From Chryseobacterium mucoviscidosis (GTDB lineage Bacteria; Bacteroidota; Bacteroidia; Flavobacteriales; Weeksellaceae): 64,000 nt of DNA. The stretch is taken from NCBI RefSeq assembly GCF_002177115.1, contig NZ_MVAG01000114.1, positions 1 through 64,000 of the forward strand, written 5' to 3'. The notes beneath the pieces are model-generated. The model was not told the origin of the DNA. It did not search any database and saw only the letters and a list, made by a program, of their open reading frames with translations. The position numbers and the translations under genes were made by a program. This document shows positions 8,530-17,094 of this stretch, piece after piece (the first letter of the stretch is position 1; each line of letters begins with the position of its first letter).

Positions 8530-9453
8530 TTATTGTACTTCTACGTCGAAAGTTGTTAATTCTTTAAACTGCTTCAGTCTTCCGAACACATCCGATTCGG
8601 TTACTTCCTGAATTCTTTCTGTCCCGAATTTCTCAACTGTGAAAGAAGCCATTGCCGAACCTACGATTAATGCAGACTTCATGGTTTCGAAATCGAATGT
8701 TCCTTTTTTAGCTAAATAGGCTGCAAAACCTCCTGCGAAAGTATCTCCCGCTCCGGTAGGATCGAAAACTTCTTCCAGTGGCAAAGCCGGAATAGCAAAT
8801 ACTTTATGATCGTGGAAAAGCAAAGCTCCGTGTTCTCCTTTTTTAATGATAACGAACTTCGGTCCCATTTCGTGGATCTTTTTAGCTGCTTTTACCAAAG
8901 AATATTCTCCTGAAAGCTGTCTTGCTTCTTCATCGTTGATTGAAATCACGTCTGTTTTGGCAATCATCTGCATTAGTATTTCCAAAGCTGTATCCATCCA
9001 GAAATTCATGGTATCAAGAATAACAAGCTTCGGACGGTTGTTCATTTTTTCAAGTACGGAAAGCTGTACTCCCGGGTGAAGATTTCCTAATAATAAGATT
9101 TCTGCATCCTGCATAGAATCCGGAATTTTAGGATCAAAGTTTTCAAGAACGTTTACTTCAGTTGCCAGAGTATCTCTTGTATTCAGGTCGTTGTGGTATT
9201 TTCCTGCCCAGAAGAATGTTTTCCCTTCTTTTACGATCTCAATTCCTTCTATATTAACGTCTCTGTTTGTGAACATATCAAGATACTCCTGCGGAAAATC
9301 TCCTCCTACCACAGAAACGATTCCGGACTTAACGCCCAAAATGGATGAAGTGATCCCGATGTACGTGGCTGCACCTCCTAAAATTTTATCTGTTTTTCCA
9401 AATGGCGTCTCAATTGCGTCGAACGCAACACTTCCTACAACTAAAAGTTTCAT
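8530..9453 (-). CDS. PfkB-family sugar/nucleoside kinase
   Basis: Ribokinase-fold kinase of about 307 aa, cytoplasmic. N-terminal VVGSVAFDAIETPFG and GGAATYIG form the substrate lid and binding loop, and the C-terminal DPTGAGDTFAGGFA is the PfkB signature with the catalytic base Asp in GAGD. Substrate is not determined; related Bacteroidota genes are annotated as sugar or adenosine-type kinases. The start is taken at MKLLVVGS, since the 15 codons upstream run into the 3' end of gldD. It follows gldD with a 28-base gap, so the pair is likely co-transcribed. Confidence 0.85.
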   Translation of the reverse strand: MKLLVVGSVAFDAIETPFGKTDKILGGAATYIGITSSILGVKSGIVSVVGGDFPQEYLDMFTNRDVNIEGIEIVKEGKTFFWAGKYHNDLNTRDTLATEVNVLENFDPKIPDSMQDAEILLLGNLHPGVQLSVLEKMNNRPKLVILDTMNFWMDTALEILMQMIAKTDVISINDEEARQLSGEYSLVKAAKKIHEMGPKFVIIKKGEHGALLFHDHKVFAIPALPLEEVFDPTGAGDTFAGGFAAYLAKKGTFDFETMKSALIVGSAMASFTVEKFGTERIQEVTESDVFGRLKQFKELTTFDVEVQ

Positions 9454-9481
9454 ATTTTTTTCAAAGTATTTTAAAAGTAAA

Positions 9482-10039
9482 TTATTTTTTCCATTCAAAT
9501 GTGTCCAGCAGGTGTTTCATATCTCTTTTGATATAATCTACCGCAGGAGCCAAAGAATCCGGTTTCGGTCTTGTGTTAAAGTATAAATAGGCAGTCACAA
9601 AGTGTTTGGTACTGTCTGTAATGTAAAACTGAAGATTGGAAGCGCTCTGACCCTTCAGTTCATAAAAATTTCCATATACCTTTTTTTCAGGATATTCGAA
9701 AGATTTTGTGTCGATTGCGCTTGCTTTTATCGTATGTTCATACACCATTTTTTCTGCTTCCTGAATATGGGCTGCAAAATCGTTCTGTATCGGGTAATAC
9801 GTTACAAAAACTTTGGCTTTCATTTTCGGATAGTTCAGATAGTACCAACAAGGCTTTTTTGCGTCGGTAATGTTTGCAAAATCTGAATATTCAAATGTAT
9901 AATTACAGTTGTTTTCGAATTTCTGATATTTCGGTGCGGGATATTCCAGTCGAAGTTCTCCGTAAGGCTTCGGAACGGGATCTTTTCCGCAAGATACCAA
10001 AAGTAAGGCTGCAAAAATAAAAATGGCGTTTTTAAACAT
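9482..10039 (-). CDS. gldD: Gliding motility / T9SS lipoprotein GldD
   Basis: About 185-aa lipoprotein with lipobox LLVSCG. The body contains PKPYGELRLEYPAPKYQKF, YYLNYPKMKAKVFVTYYPI and FNTRPKPDSLAPAVDYIKRDM, which match GldD of flavobacteria. GldD is required for gliding and for full type IX secretion in Flavobacterium johnsoniae; non-gliding relatives keep it, presumably for secretion. The start at MFKNAIF is preferred because five upstream codons overlap a candidate -7 box. In other flavobacteria gldD usually sits next to gldE; here the upstream neighbour is a repeat-filled gap and then mutY. Confidence 0.9.
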   Translation of the reverse strand: MFKNAIFIFAALLLVSCGKDPVPKPYGELRLEYPAPKYQKFENNCNYTFEYSDFANITDAKKPCWYYLNYPKMKAKVFVTYYPIQNDFAAHIQEAEKMVYEHTIKASAIDTKSFEYPEKKVYGNFYELKGQSASNLQFYITDSTKHFVTAYLYFNTRPKPDSLAPAVDYIKRDMKHLLDTFEWKK

Positions 10040-10043
10040 TTTG

Positions 10044-10051
10044 CAAAAGTA
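10044..10051 (-). promoter_or_regulatory. -7 promoter box TACTTTTG of gldD
   Basis: TAnnTTTG match only four bases upstream of the preferred ATG, which would give a leaderless or nearly leaderless transcript. The -33 region has TTTG at a longer than usual distance. Confidence 0.38.
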
Positions 10052-10265
10052 CAAATTAGATTTCAGATTTCGGAAGACAAATTTCGGGATTTCAATGGGT
10101 TTTGAGATTGAGCTTGAATTTTGTTTTTGGAGGCTTTGTTTTTTGAACGCGGAGAACGCGAAGATTTTTCTTTTAAAACTTAATGGATATTTTTAAGTTC
10201 GCAGAGGCGTTTCACTTAACTAAGACAACAAAGATAATGACTTGTTATACATTATGCAGCATTTT

Positions 10266-10551
10266 GTCATTCTGATCGGAGCGAAGCGGAGTAACGAATC
10301 TATTTAACACAAAGAGCGCAATTCTTTTTTGAATATTATTGTGAATATTTTTTCGTTCGCAACGGCGTTTCACTCAGCAAATGATAAATGCATAAATAAT
10401 TCTCTTTCAATAATAAGAAGAAATCATTTTGTCATTCAGAACATAGCGAAGCGGAGTGAAGAATCTATTTTAAAGCAAAGAGCGCGAGTCTTTTTCTTAT
10501 TTATTACGAATATTTTTTCGTTCGCAAGGGCGTTTCACTCAGCGAATGATA
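10266..10551 (+). repeat. Tandem 165-base repeat, about 1.7 copies
   Basis: Two landmarks recur exactly 165 bases apart: gtcattc...gcgaagcggagt (10266 and 10431) and the core ttcgcaa(c/g)ggcgtttcact (10356 and 10521). Copies differ at scattered positions, so this is an old duplication. Confidence 0.8.
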
Positions 10552-10582
10552 AACATATAATCATAAAAATTTTATATTTTTT

Positions 10583-10638
10583 GAGATTGCTTTACTTCGA
10601 CGCGCTCAGCACAGACTCGCTTCGCTCCTCGCAATGAC
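10583..10638 (-). repeat. gtcattgcgaggagcgaagc-type intergenic repeat
   Basis: Read on the minus strand, this begins gtcattgcgaggagcgaagc and ends gcaatctc, a pattern I associate with intergenic repeats in many Bacteroidota genomes. Only one copy in the window. Confidence 0.5.
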
Positions 10639-10639
10639 A

Positions 10640-11701
10640 TTACAAAATTCTGTATGCCGTTCCATAATTCTGAATATAATTCTCCAACGGTTTTGGGAAG
10701 GATTTTTCGTGAGAACCTTCAACATCAGTTACAATGAAATTATTTTCAGTAATGAAATTCTGCCATATTTCTTCTGACTCTACTTCTACATTAAAAATTT
10801 CTATGCTTAAGTTTTTGTGCGTGAGTTTATGGCTTACATTTTTTACACTTTTGATGAATGGAATTAAATCATCAGGAATTTCAGGCGGAAATTCAAATAA
10901 CTTTTTCCAGATGAAATCATCTTTTCTCTGTTGAATTAAAAACTGACCATTTCTGTGAACGAAATAATATTTCAGCTCCAAATCAGCAGCTTTTACTTTT
11001 TTTGTTTTTACCGGAAATTCAGAAACTTTATTTAATGAAAAAGCCAGACAGTCTTCATTCAAAGGACATTCGCTGCAAAGAGGATTTTTAGGCTTACAGA
11101 TTTCGGAACCTAAATCCATCATCGCCTGATTGAAATCACCGACGTTTTCAGGTAAGATTAAATGAGCGAGTTCGGAAAAATAATTGAAAGCTTTTGAACT
11201 TGAAATATCAAAATCATCTGCAAAAATACGGCTCAGTACACGATAAAAGTTTCCATCCACTGCCGGAATTTTACCCTCAAAGCAAATACTGGAAACTGCA
11301 GCGGCTGTATATTTTCCGACTCCTTTTAACTTTAAGATTTCATCGTATTCATGAGGAAAAACACCATTATAATCGTTCATGATCTGCTGCGCTGCCTTAT
11401 GAACATTTATCGCTCTGGAATAATAGCCTAATCCTTTCCAATACAATAAAACTTCGTTTTCGTCTGCTTCGGCAAGGGTTTTTACATCCGGAAAACGCTG
11501 AACAAAATTATTATAATGTCCTAATCCCTGAGCAATTCTGGTCTGCTGAAAAACGATCTCACAAATCCAGATTTTATAAGGATCTTTGGTCTGTCTGAAA
11601 GGTAAATCGCGGGCATTTGTCTTATACCAGTGAAGAAGTTTATTGCCGATGTGTCTGAAGTCTGATTGTTTTGTTTTTTCCAAAGGTTTGTCTGTCTGCA
11701 T
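10640..11701 (-). CDS. mutY: A/G-specific adenine glycosylase MutY
   Basis: DNA glycosylase that removes adenine mispaired with 8-oxoguanine. About 353 aa. The catalytic region has WICEIVFQQTRI (Glu), the helix-hairpin-helix LKGVGKYTAAAV and the catalytic Asp in AVDGNFYRVLSRI, followed by the 4Fe-4S cluster CKPKNPLCSECPLNEDC. A C-terminal NUDIX-like domain (about 235-353) recognises 8-oxoG. The start is placed at MQTDKPL; the ten upstream codons are translation of an inverted-repeat arm that fills the 5' leader. No partner gene is seen on either side. Confidence 0.92.
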   Translation of the reverse strand: MQTDKPLEKTKQSDFRHIGNKLLHWYKTNARDLPFRQTKDPYKIWICEIVFQQTRIAQGLGHYNNFVQRFPDVKTLAEADENEVLLYWKGLGYYSRAINVHKAAQQIMNDYNGVFPHEYDEILKLKGVGKYTAAAVSSICFEGKIPAVDGNFYRVLSRIFADDFDISSSKAFNYFSELAHLILPENVGDFNQAMMDLGSEICKPKNPLCSECPLNEDCLAFSLNKVSEFPVKTKKVKAADLELKYYFVHRNGQFLIQQRKDDFIWKKLFEFPPEIPDDLIPFIKSVKNVSHKLTHKNLSIEIFNVEVESEEIWQNFITENNFIVTDVEGSHEKSFPKPLENYIQNYGTAYRIL

Positions 11702-11707
11702 ATTTAT

Positions 11708-11795
11708 GCTTCGACAATCTGAGCATGACAACGCTAAAAATTCACTTTTAATAAAACGACTAGTATTAGAAATGTCATGCTGAGCTTGTCGAAGC
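11708..11795. repeat. Inverted repeat upstream of mutY (gcttcgacaa...gcatgac)
   Basis: Arms of 22 bases at 11708-11729 and 11774-11795 are reverse complements with two mismatches, separated by 44 bases. The right arm (gtcatgctgagcttgtcgaa) resembles a motif at 37647-37669. The left arm lies seven bases from the mutY start codon. Confidence 0.75.
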
Positions 11796-11821
11796 GTCTG
11801 TTTATTAAATACAAAGATAAT

Positions 11822-12274
11822 TTAATTTTCTTTTTGAACTGAATATACAGGAGCCGCTTTCAGCCACTGGTGTTTTAAATGTTTTTCTTTTGCGATGAAG
11901 CGATAACCTTCCAGTTTTTTGAGATAAATATAGGAAGCAGAGTCTTTTTTGAATTTCAACTGTTGATTAGACAGAAAACTGAACGGAAAATCCACAATAG
12001 AATCTCTCGTCGTTTTCTCTACTTTGCCATTAATAACTCTGTAAATAAATATAGATTTTCCACGCCCTTGAGACTGATCGATGAGTTTGATATTTGATGA
12101 AGAAACCACCATATCACTTTCATCAAAGCATTCCTGCGGTTTCATGATATAAGCTTTTCCTTCTTTTATTTCGTCGGCGAAAAGATCTATTGGATGATTT
12201 TGCTGTACTTTTTTATCTTCACAACTGAAAATCACAAAAATTATGGGCAAAAAGTAAAATAACCTGCCTTTCAT
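11822..12274 (-). CDS. Hypothetical lipoprotein
   Basis: 150 aa. A hydrophobic N-terminus ends in IFSCED, a lipobox with Cys18, so it is probably an anchored envelope lipoprotein. The mature part is polar and has no family motif that I recognise; MKPQECFDESDMV and YIYLKKLEGYRFI are the most distinctive phrases. A terminator separates it from the upstream tssC gene, and the gap downstream holds the inverted repeat of the mutY leader, so it appears monocistronic. Confidence 0.65.
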   Translation of the reverse strand: MKGRLFYFLPIIFVIFSCEDKKVQQNHPIDLFADEIKEGKAYIMKPQECFDESDMVVSSSNIKLIDQSQGRGKSIFIYRVINGKVEKTTRDSIVDFPFSFLSNQQLKFKKDSASYIYLKKLEGYRFIAKEKHLKHQWLKAAPVYSVQKEN

Positions 12275-12299
12275 ATTTCTATTTTTAACGATTTGGTAG

Positions 12300-12328
12300 A
12301 AAAAAACCGATGAAAAATTGCATCGGTT
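12300..12328 (-). terminator. Intrinsic terminator after tssC
   Basis: Arms aaaccgatg/catcggttt with an 8-base loop, followed on the minus strand by a T-run. It closes the tssB-tssC transcript. Confidence 0.8.
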
Positions 12329-12349
12329 TGTGTATTGATTGGTTTAAAT

Positions 12350-13711
12350 TTAGTCCTGAAGATACTCAGCATCCCATTCGTTTCCGTCGTCTCCTTTGTG
12401 TCCGTCTAATTTAATAACGAAACTTTTTGTAGGGAAATAAGGCGTAAGACGAATATCCAGCCAAACTCTGTCTTTGTTTACTTTATCCTGCTCAAAACGA
12501 ACAATTTTGAATTTTTCGATCAGTTTATCCGGTCCTTTAATTCCGTCAAGGAAGGTTACGATTTGTCTTCTCAAATCGTCTTCATTTCTCGCATTCCAGT
12601 TTTCGAAAGCTCTTCTGTTTAGGAAATCGAGCAAAACTTTAGTTACGTAATCGAATACGCGAACGACAGAATAGGTCTGAAGCCCGATATTGTCTCCTGT
12701 AAATAATGTTTTTGCGGAGAAAGCCATAATTTTTCCGTATTCGTTCACCATGGGAACCAATCCCATTTTTTCCAACTGGGAAATTTCGCTTTTCTTTAAT
12801 TCGAATTTTACGGCATCCACTTCATTGATGTTTCCGTGCTTTTTACCTGCTGCAACCTGAGACATTAATGTTTTATGAATTTTTCCTGCCAATGAAGTTG
12901 ATGGCGGAAGTTCTACATTTTCCTCCTCTCCTACTTCCTCAGCTTTTCCGCGACCAACCAGCCAGTTACAGGTCATGATGACATTACTTCTGTGCAATTC
13001 TCCTCCTGTAAGATTGGCAGAATGGAATAAATCCACCACGTCATCCGGTTTATCAAGATTTGCGAAATCCGTTACCATCATTACTTTGTTTTCGTTACAG
13101 ATTTTCGCCCATTTTTCAATGACTTTATTGGATCCCAAATATCCCGGAATTGCTAAAATAGAGTAATTGTCTCTAAGGTCTAAACGGTCGTAGTAGTTCT
13201 TAAATTCTTCTGCAATGGCATCAATAAAGATCGGATTATCCAAATCTGAAACCTGATCTAAACTTGCATTGACGATACTTACGTTGTCAACTTTGTCGAG
13301 TTCGGTATTTTTGTAGAATTGAGCAACCGTTCTGTAGTTTGTTTCCAGTTGACGGACTGCATCGAGCGTATTTTTAAGATTTAGTTTTAAATTCTGATCG
13401 GCAGCCTGCGCTTTAGATTTACAGGTATCTGCCATTTTATCGGCAGAATCATTGCCTTCCAGAAGATTTACCCAAAGATTGATTTTCTGGAGAAGCTCTT
13501 TTCTTTCATCTGCTTTATTGTTATCGTTCAGAAAGATTTCCTTTCTGGCTTTTCTGGTGGGGTTCATGTTTGCAATTCCGTCTACAACGGATTCTACAAA
13601 ACCAAAACCTCCTATTTTATTGAGTTCGGCAAGCGGATTACCTTTTGGCTGACCTGCGTGTTGCTGCTGTCCCTGTTGTTGGTTTTCAGCTGCCTGTAAT
13701 TTACTGTCCAT
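12350..13711 (-). CDS. tssC: Type VI secretion contractile sheath large subunit TssC (Bacteroidota type)
   Basis: 453-aa cytoplasmic sheath protein. The segment GNPLAELNKIGGFGFVESVV, the central DNYSILAIPGYLGSNKVIEKW and TDFANLDKPDDVV, and the C-terminal WLDIRLTPYFPTKSFVIKL match the DUF5458/TssC family of the Bacteroidota T6SS (subtype iii). With TssB it builds the contractile tail sheath. A Gln/Gly-rich N-terminal stretch (about 8-25) is low complexity. It lies 21 bases after tssB and ends at a terminator; no other T6SS gene (hcp/tssD, tssE, F, G, K, N, vgrG, clpV) is in the window. Confidence 0.85.
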   Translation of the reverse strand: MDSKLQAAENQQQGQQQHAGQPKGNPLAELNKIGGFGFVESVVDGIANMNPTRKARKEIFLNDNNKADERKELLQKINLWVNLLEGNDSADKMADTCKSKAQAADQNLKLNLKNTLDAVRQLETNYRTVAQFYKNTELDKVDNVSIVNASLDQVSDLDNPIFIDAIAEEFKNYYDRLDLRDNYSILAIPGYLGSNKVIEKWAKICNENKVMMVTDFANLDKPDDVVDLFHSANLTGGELHRSNVIMTCNWLVGRGKAEEVGEEENVELPPSTSLAGKIHKTLMSQVAAGKKHGNINEVDAVKFELKKSEISQLEKMGLVPMVNEYGKIMAFSAKTLFTGDNIGLQTYSVVRVFDYVTKVLLDFLNRRAFENWNARNEDDLRRQIVTFLDGIKGPDKLIEKFKIVRFEQDKVNKDRVWLDIRLTPYFPTKSFVIKLDGHKGDDGNEWDAEYLQD

Positions 13712-13732
13712 GATTAATGTAACGTCTTTAGA

Positions 13733-14179
13733 TTATTTTTCAAGTTCCTGTGCCACTTCTTTTAGTACTTCCACGAATGCAGCTCTTGTCTGATCGTTTT
13801 CCAGCATATTTCGCAGAATTTTATTGGTTTTAAGCTGGCGTACAATTTTGTTGTACTGTTCCTGCTCCATGCTTAACTGCTGCAAATAATCTGATTTCTG
13901 AGTAAGATTTTTCGGGGTGAAGTCCGCAAGATTCTGAAAACGGAACTCTTCTTCCACTACATTACCGTCCTCCGTTTCGTGCTGAACGCTTACAGAAGGC
14001 TGGAAATGTTTGAAGACGTCGTCCACAGTTTTTAATCCTGTTACAATTTCAGGGACGTAAGATTCGTCGGTTGTAAGCTGGCTTACTATCAGCGATTTAT
14101 TCTCCTGAATCTGCTGTATAGCTTCATTAGCGTCTACTTTTACTTCGTTTCCGCCAACGCCATAATTAAACATTGCCAT
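13733..14179 (-). CDS. tssB: Type VI secretion contractile sheath small subunit TssB
   Basis: About 149 aa, cytoplasmic. Starts MAMFNYGVGGNEVKVDANEA, and continues through PEIVTGLKTVDDVFKHFQP and a region rich in helices with LADFTPKNL, typical of TssB-like sheath proteins that pair with TssC. The start chosen drops a 34-codon upstream extension full of His, Gln and Asn that is unlike the family. First gene of a two-gene operon with tssC; the pairing is the main support for the assignment. Confidence 0.78.
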   Translation of the reverse strand: MAMFNYGVGGNEVKVDANEAIQQIQENKSLIVSQLTTDESYVPEIVTGLKTVDDVFKHFQPSVSVQHETEDGNVVEEEFRFQNLADFTPKNLTQKSDYLQQLSMEQEQYNKIVRQLKTNKILRNMLENDQTRAAFVEVLKEVAQELEK

Positions 14180-14383
14180 ATTATTAATATTTTGAGATTT
14201 CTGATGTTGGTGTGTATTGTCTTTATCAGCATCAAATAGCTGACCAATCCAATGTTTAAATTTAAAAAAAAACTGTAACATACAAAATTTTGTTAAGATT
14301 TTTCTTGAAATATTAACTTTTTAAATTAAATATCAACTAAAAACTGATATTTTGTGATGTCACTAAACTATGAAAAATTAAAT

Positions 14384-14412
14384 AAAAAACGCACCATTTC
14401 TGATGCGTTTTT
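14384..14412 (-). terminator. Intrinsic terminator of the first M13 peptidase gene
   Basis: Hairpin aaaaaacgca/tgcgttttt with a 10-base loop and a T-run on the minus strand. It also insulates the tssB gene from the peptidase transcript. Confidence 0.8.
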
Positions 14413-14437
14413 CATTTCTAACAATTTTTGGCTTGTC

Positions 14438-16537
14438 TTACCAAATTTTTATTCTGTCCTGCGGAGCTTTATACATTTTGTCTCCCGGTTTGATGTCGAA
14501 TGCTTTGATGAAAGAATCCTGATTGACCAACGGACCGAATGCTCTGAAAATTCCCGGCGAATGCGGATCTGTTTTTACCTGATTGGTCATATACTGATCT
14601 GTGGATTTTGTTCTCCAGACTGTTGCCCAGCTCATGAAGAATCTCTGATCCTGAGTAAATCCACTGATTAAGCCCGGATTTCCGTGATCTTTAAGATACA
14701 TCTGAAGTGCATCGTAAGCCACTGCAACTCCTCCCAAGTCTCCGATGTTTTCGCCACTCGTGAACTTCCCGTTAACGAAGCTTCCTTTCACCGGTTCATA
14801 AGCGCTGTACTGTGCTGCCAATTGTGCTACTTTTGCGTCGAAGTTTTTACGGTCTGCATCGGTCCACCAGTTATTTAAGTTACCGTCTCCGTCGAATCTT
14901 GAACCGCTGTCATCGAATCCGTGAGAAATTTCGTGACCGATAACGGCTCCGATTCCTCCGAAATTAACAGCTGCATCGGCTTTTGGATTATAGAATGGCG
15001 GCTGAAGAATGGCTGCAGGGAAAACGATCTCGTTGTTCGATCCGCTGTAATAGGCATTTACGGTTTGCGGCGTCATTCCCCACTCTGTTCGGTCTACCGG
15101 TTTTCCTATTTTATCTAAATTTTTCTGATACTGCCAAGCTGAAACATTCTGTAGATTGGAATATAAGGTTGCTCCCTGTTTCGGAGCTTCTACTTTTAAC
15201 TGGGTGTAATCTTTCCATTTATCCGGATAAGCAATTTTCACAGTGAATTTTGATAATTTTTCCTGTGCTTTTACTTTTGTTTCCGGAGACATCCAATCCA
15301 TTTCGTTAATGTGTGTCTTGAAGGATTTTAGAATGTACTCGATATACATTTCCATCTGCGCCTTTGCTTCCGGTGTGAAATATTTCTCCACATACAATTT
15401 CCCGAAGGCTTCACCTAAAACGCTGTTTACCAAAGAAAGCCCTCTTTTGTTCATCGGACGCTGTTCTTTTTGCCCCTGAAGATATTTGGAGTAGAAATCG
15501 AATCTGATCTGCTCTAAATTTTCATCCAGATTGCTTGCATTCCCATTGATTAAGTGATATTTCAGATAGTCTTTCAGTAAAGGAAGATTTTTCTGGGTAA
15601 GGAAGGAATCCATATTCTGGTAATACTTCAGCTCGCCGATGATGACTCTGTCGGTATTTACTCCGGCATCCTTCAGATATTTCGGAAGATTAACGTTTTT
15701 AACCAAAGCTGGCAATTCTGATACGTTTTTAGGATTGTATCTTAAATTAGCATCCCTGTTCTGTTCAAGCGTTAATAAATAGTTTGCCAACTGTTTTTCG
15801 AAATCCACTACGTTTTTTGCTGCAGATTCTGAATTTTTATAGCCTAAAACGCCGAATAATTTTCCGACATAGGTCTGATATTCTGCTAACGTTTTTGTGT
15901 TAGCTTCATTTACTTTCTGGTAATAATCTCTTCCCAGTCCAAGATCGGGACCGCCAAGATAGACTGCGTTCATTTTAGAATCTTTCAGGTCTGCACCTAC
16001 TCTCCATCCGTAGAAAGAGTTGTCGCCTACTTTTGTCGCTTCAAGCAGATATTTCTGAAGATCGCCGATGTTTTTAATGGCATCAATTTTTGCAAGATCT
16101 CCTTTAATCGGAGCTAGTCCTTCTGCATTTCTCTTATTGGTATCCATAAATGAGGCATACAGATTCTGGATTTTCTGTCCTTCGGAACCTTCAGGATAAG
16201 ATTCTGATAAAATTTTGTTCAGGATGTCCAAAGAAGCATCATCTACATTTTCTCTGAGTGCATTGAAAGAACCCCAACTTGCTTTATCGGAAGGAATCTG
16301 AGTGGTCTTTACCCAGTTTCCGTTTACATAGCTAAAAAAATCATCTTGGGGACGAACAGTTTTATCCATGTACGATAAGTTTAATCCTTCTTCTTTTGCT
16401 TCCATTTTTTCGGGCTGTACAATTTCAACTCCTTTCATCGGCTCAGGTTTTTGAGTATTGGCAGTTTTTGTTGTTCCACAAGAATTTAAAAATACCAAAC
16501 CTGAAAAGGCAAGTACTCCGATATTTAGCTTTTTCAT
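14438..16537 (-). CDS. M13-family zinc metallopeptidase, lipoprotein form (PepO/neprilysin-like)
   Basis: 699-aa neprilysin-type zinc endopeptidase. The lipobox FLNSCG near residue 20 predicts membrane anchoring. The catalytic HExxH is HEISH (535-539) in GAVIGHEISHGFDDSG, and the third ligand is in ENIGDLGG (Glu596). The N-terminal M13 domain spans about 60-430, and the end DRIKIW is typical. It probably degrades peptides outside the inner membrane. A second M13 gene with a similar sequence lies upstream on the same strand, separated by an 860-base repeat-rich gap. Confidence 0.92.
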   Translation of the reverse strand: MKKLNIGVLAFSGLVFLNSCGTTKTANTQKPEPMKGVEIVQPEKMEAKEEGLNLSYMDKTVRPQDDFFSYVNGNWVKTTQIPSDKASWGSFNALRENVDDASLDILNKILSESYPEGSEGQKIQNLYASFMDTNKRNAEGLAPIKGDLAKIDAIKNIGDLQKYLLEATKVGDNSFYGWRVGADLKDSKMNAVYLGGPDLGLGRDYYQKVNEANTKTLAEYQTYVGKLFGVLGYKNSESAAKNVVDFEKQLANYLLTLEQNRDANLRYNPKNVSELPALVKNVNLPKYLKDAGVNTDRVIIGELKYYQNMDSFLTQKNLPLLKDYLKYHLINGNASNLDENLEQIRFDFYSKYLQGQKEQRPMNKRGLSLVNSVLGEAFGKLYVEKYFTPEAKAQMEMYIEYILKSFKTHINEMDWMSPETKVKAQEKLSKFTVKIAYPDKWKDYTQLKVEAPKQGATLYSNLQNVSAWQYQKNLDKIGKPVDRTEWGMTPQTVNAYYSGSNNEIVFPAAILQPPFYNPKADAAVNFGGIGAVIGHEISHGFDDSGSRFDGDGNLNNWWTDADRKNFDAKVAQLAAQYSAYEPVKGSFVNGKFTSGENIGDLGGVAVAYDALQMYLKDHGNPGLISGFTQDQRFFMSWATVWRTKSTDQYMTNQVKTDPHSPGIFRAFGPLVNQDSFIKAFDIKPGDKMYKAPQDRIKIW

Positions 16538-16560
16538 TAAAAATTGTTTTTGATTTTACA

Positions 16561-16577
16561 CAAACTTACCAAATATA
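16561..16577 (-). promoter_or_regulatory. Two overlapping -7 boxes upstream of the lipoprotein M13 gene
   Basis: Minus-strand TATATTTG (16570-16577) and TAAGTTTG (16561-16568) both fit TAnnTTTG, 24-33 bases upstream of the start codon. No clear -33 element for either. Confidence 0.38.
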
Positions 16578-16738
16578 CGAATTTTGATTATAAATGATAA
16601 GTGATAAATAATAATTGATAAAAAGCCTGTAAGTGAAGATTTGATATTTTTATTTTTTGATTTTGATTGAGTGAGTATTAGTATTTCATACAAAGCTCGA
16701 AAGAGTTATTAAATAACCTGAGTTCGGGATAAGTCTTC

Positions 16739-17094
16739 TTAAACGCAAAGGTTAGCTGGGTTTTGTTTTGCATTGTAGTGGGTATTTTTTGTTCGCAACG
16801 GCGCTTCACTCAGCAAATGATAGCAACTTAGATTATTCGGCTCTTTGATTTTAGGAGAAATTTATTTTTATTGATCTTAACGCGATCTTCGATAGATTTT
16901 GTTTTACATTTTAGTGTGTATTTTTTGTTCGCAAGGGCGCTTCACTCAGCAAATGATAGCAACTTAGATTATTTGGTTCTTTGATTTTAGGAGAAATCTA
17001 TTTTTATTGATTCTAACGCGATGTTCGCTAAATTTTGTTTTGCATTGTATTGGGTATTTTTTTTCGCAACGGCGCTTCACTCAGCAAATGATAA
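16739..17094 (+). repeat. Tandem 136-base repeat, about 2.5 copies
   Basis: Units begin at 16761, 16897 and 17033 with ttttgtttt(g/a)cat, exactly 136 bases apart, and each holds the core ttcgcaa(c/g)ggcgcttcact followed by cagcaaatgata. The third unit stops after the core. A degenerate start (aacgcaaagg) precedes the first unit. Confidence 0.85.

Larger units (their letters stand above)
10055..10639. repeat. Repeat-mosaic intergenic region between gldD and mutY
   Basis: No gene is credible here. The stretch holds one divergent copy of the ggcgtttcact core (10197-10220), a duplicated 165-base unit (see separate entry), and a minus-strand copy of a gtcattgcgagg-type repeat (10583-10638). A 102-codon reading frame across the duplicate reads through the repeats and is artefactual. 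Confidence 0.75.

Noticed and set aside
10329..10637. 102-codon plus-strand reading frame
   Set aside because: It reads through the tandem repeat and repeats part of its own sequence for that reason; not a gene.
14180..14281. N-terminal extension of TssB
   Set aside because: The extra 34 codons are His/Gln/Asn-rich and unlike the family; MAMFNYG is the expected beginning.
16739..17094. Possible CRISPR array
   Set aside because: Units of 136 bases with no short repeat/unique spacer pattern and no cas genes nearby.
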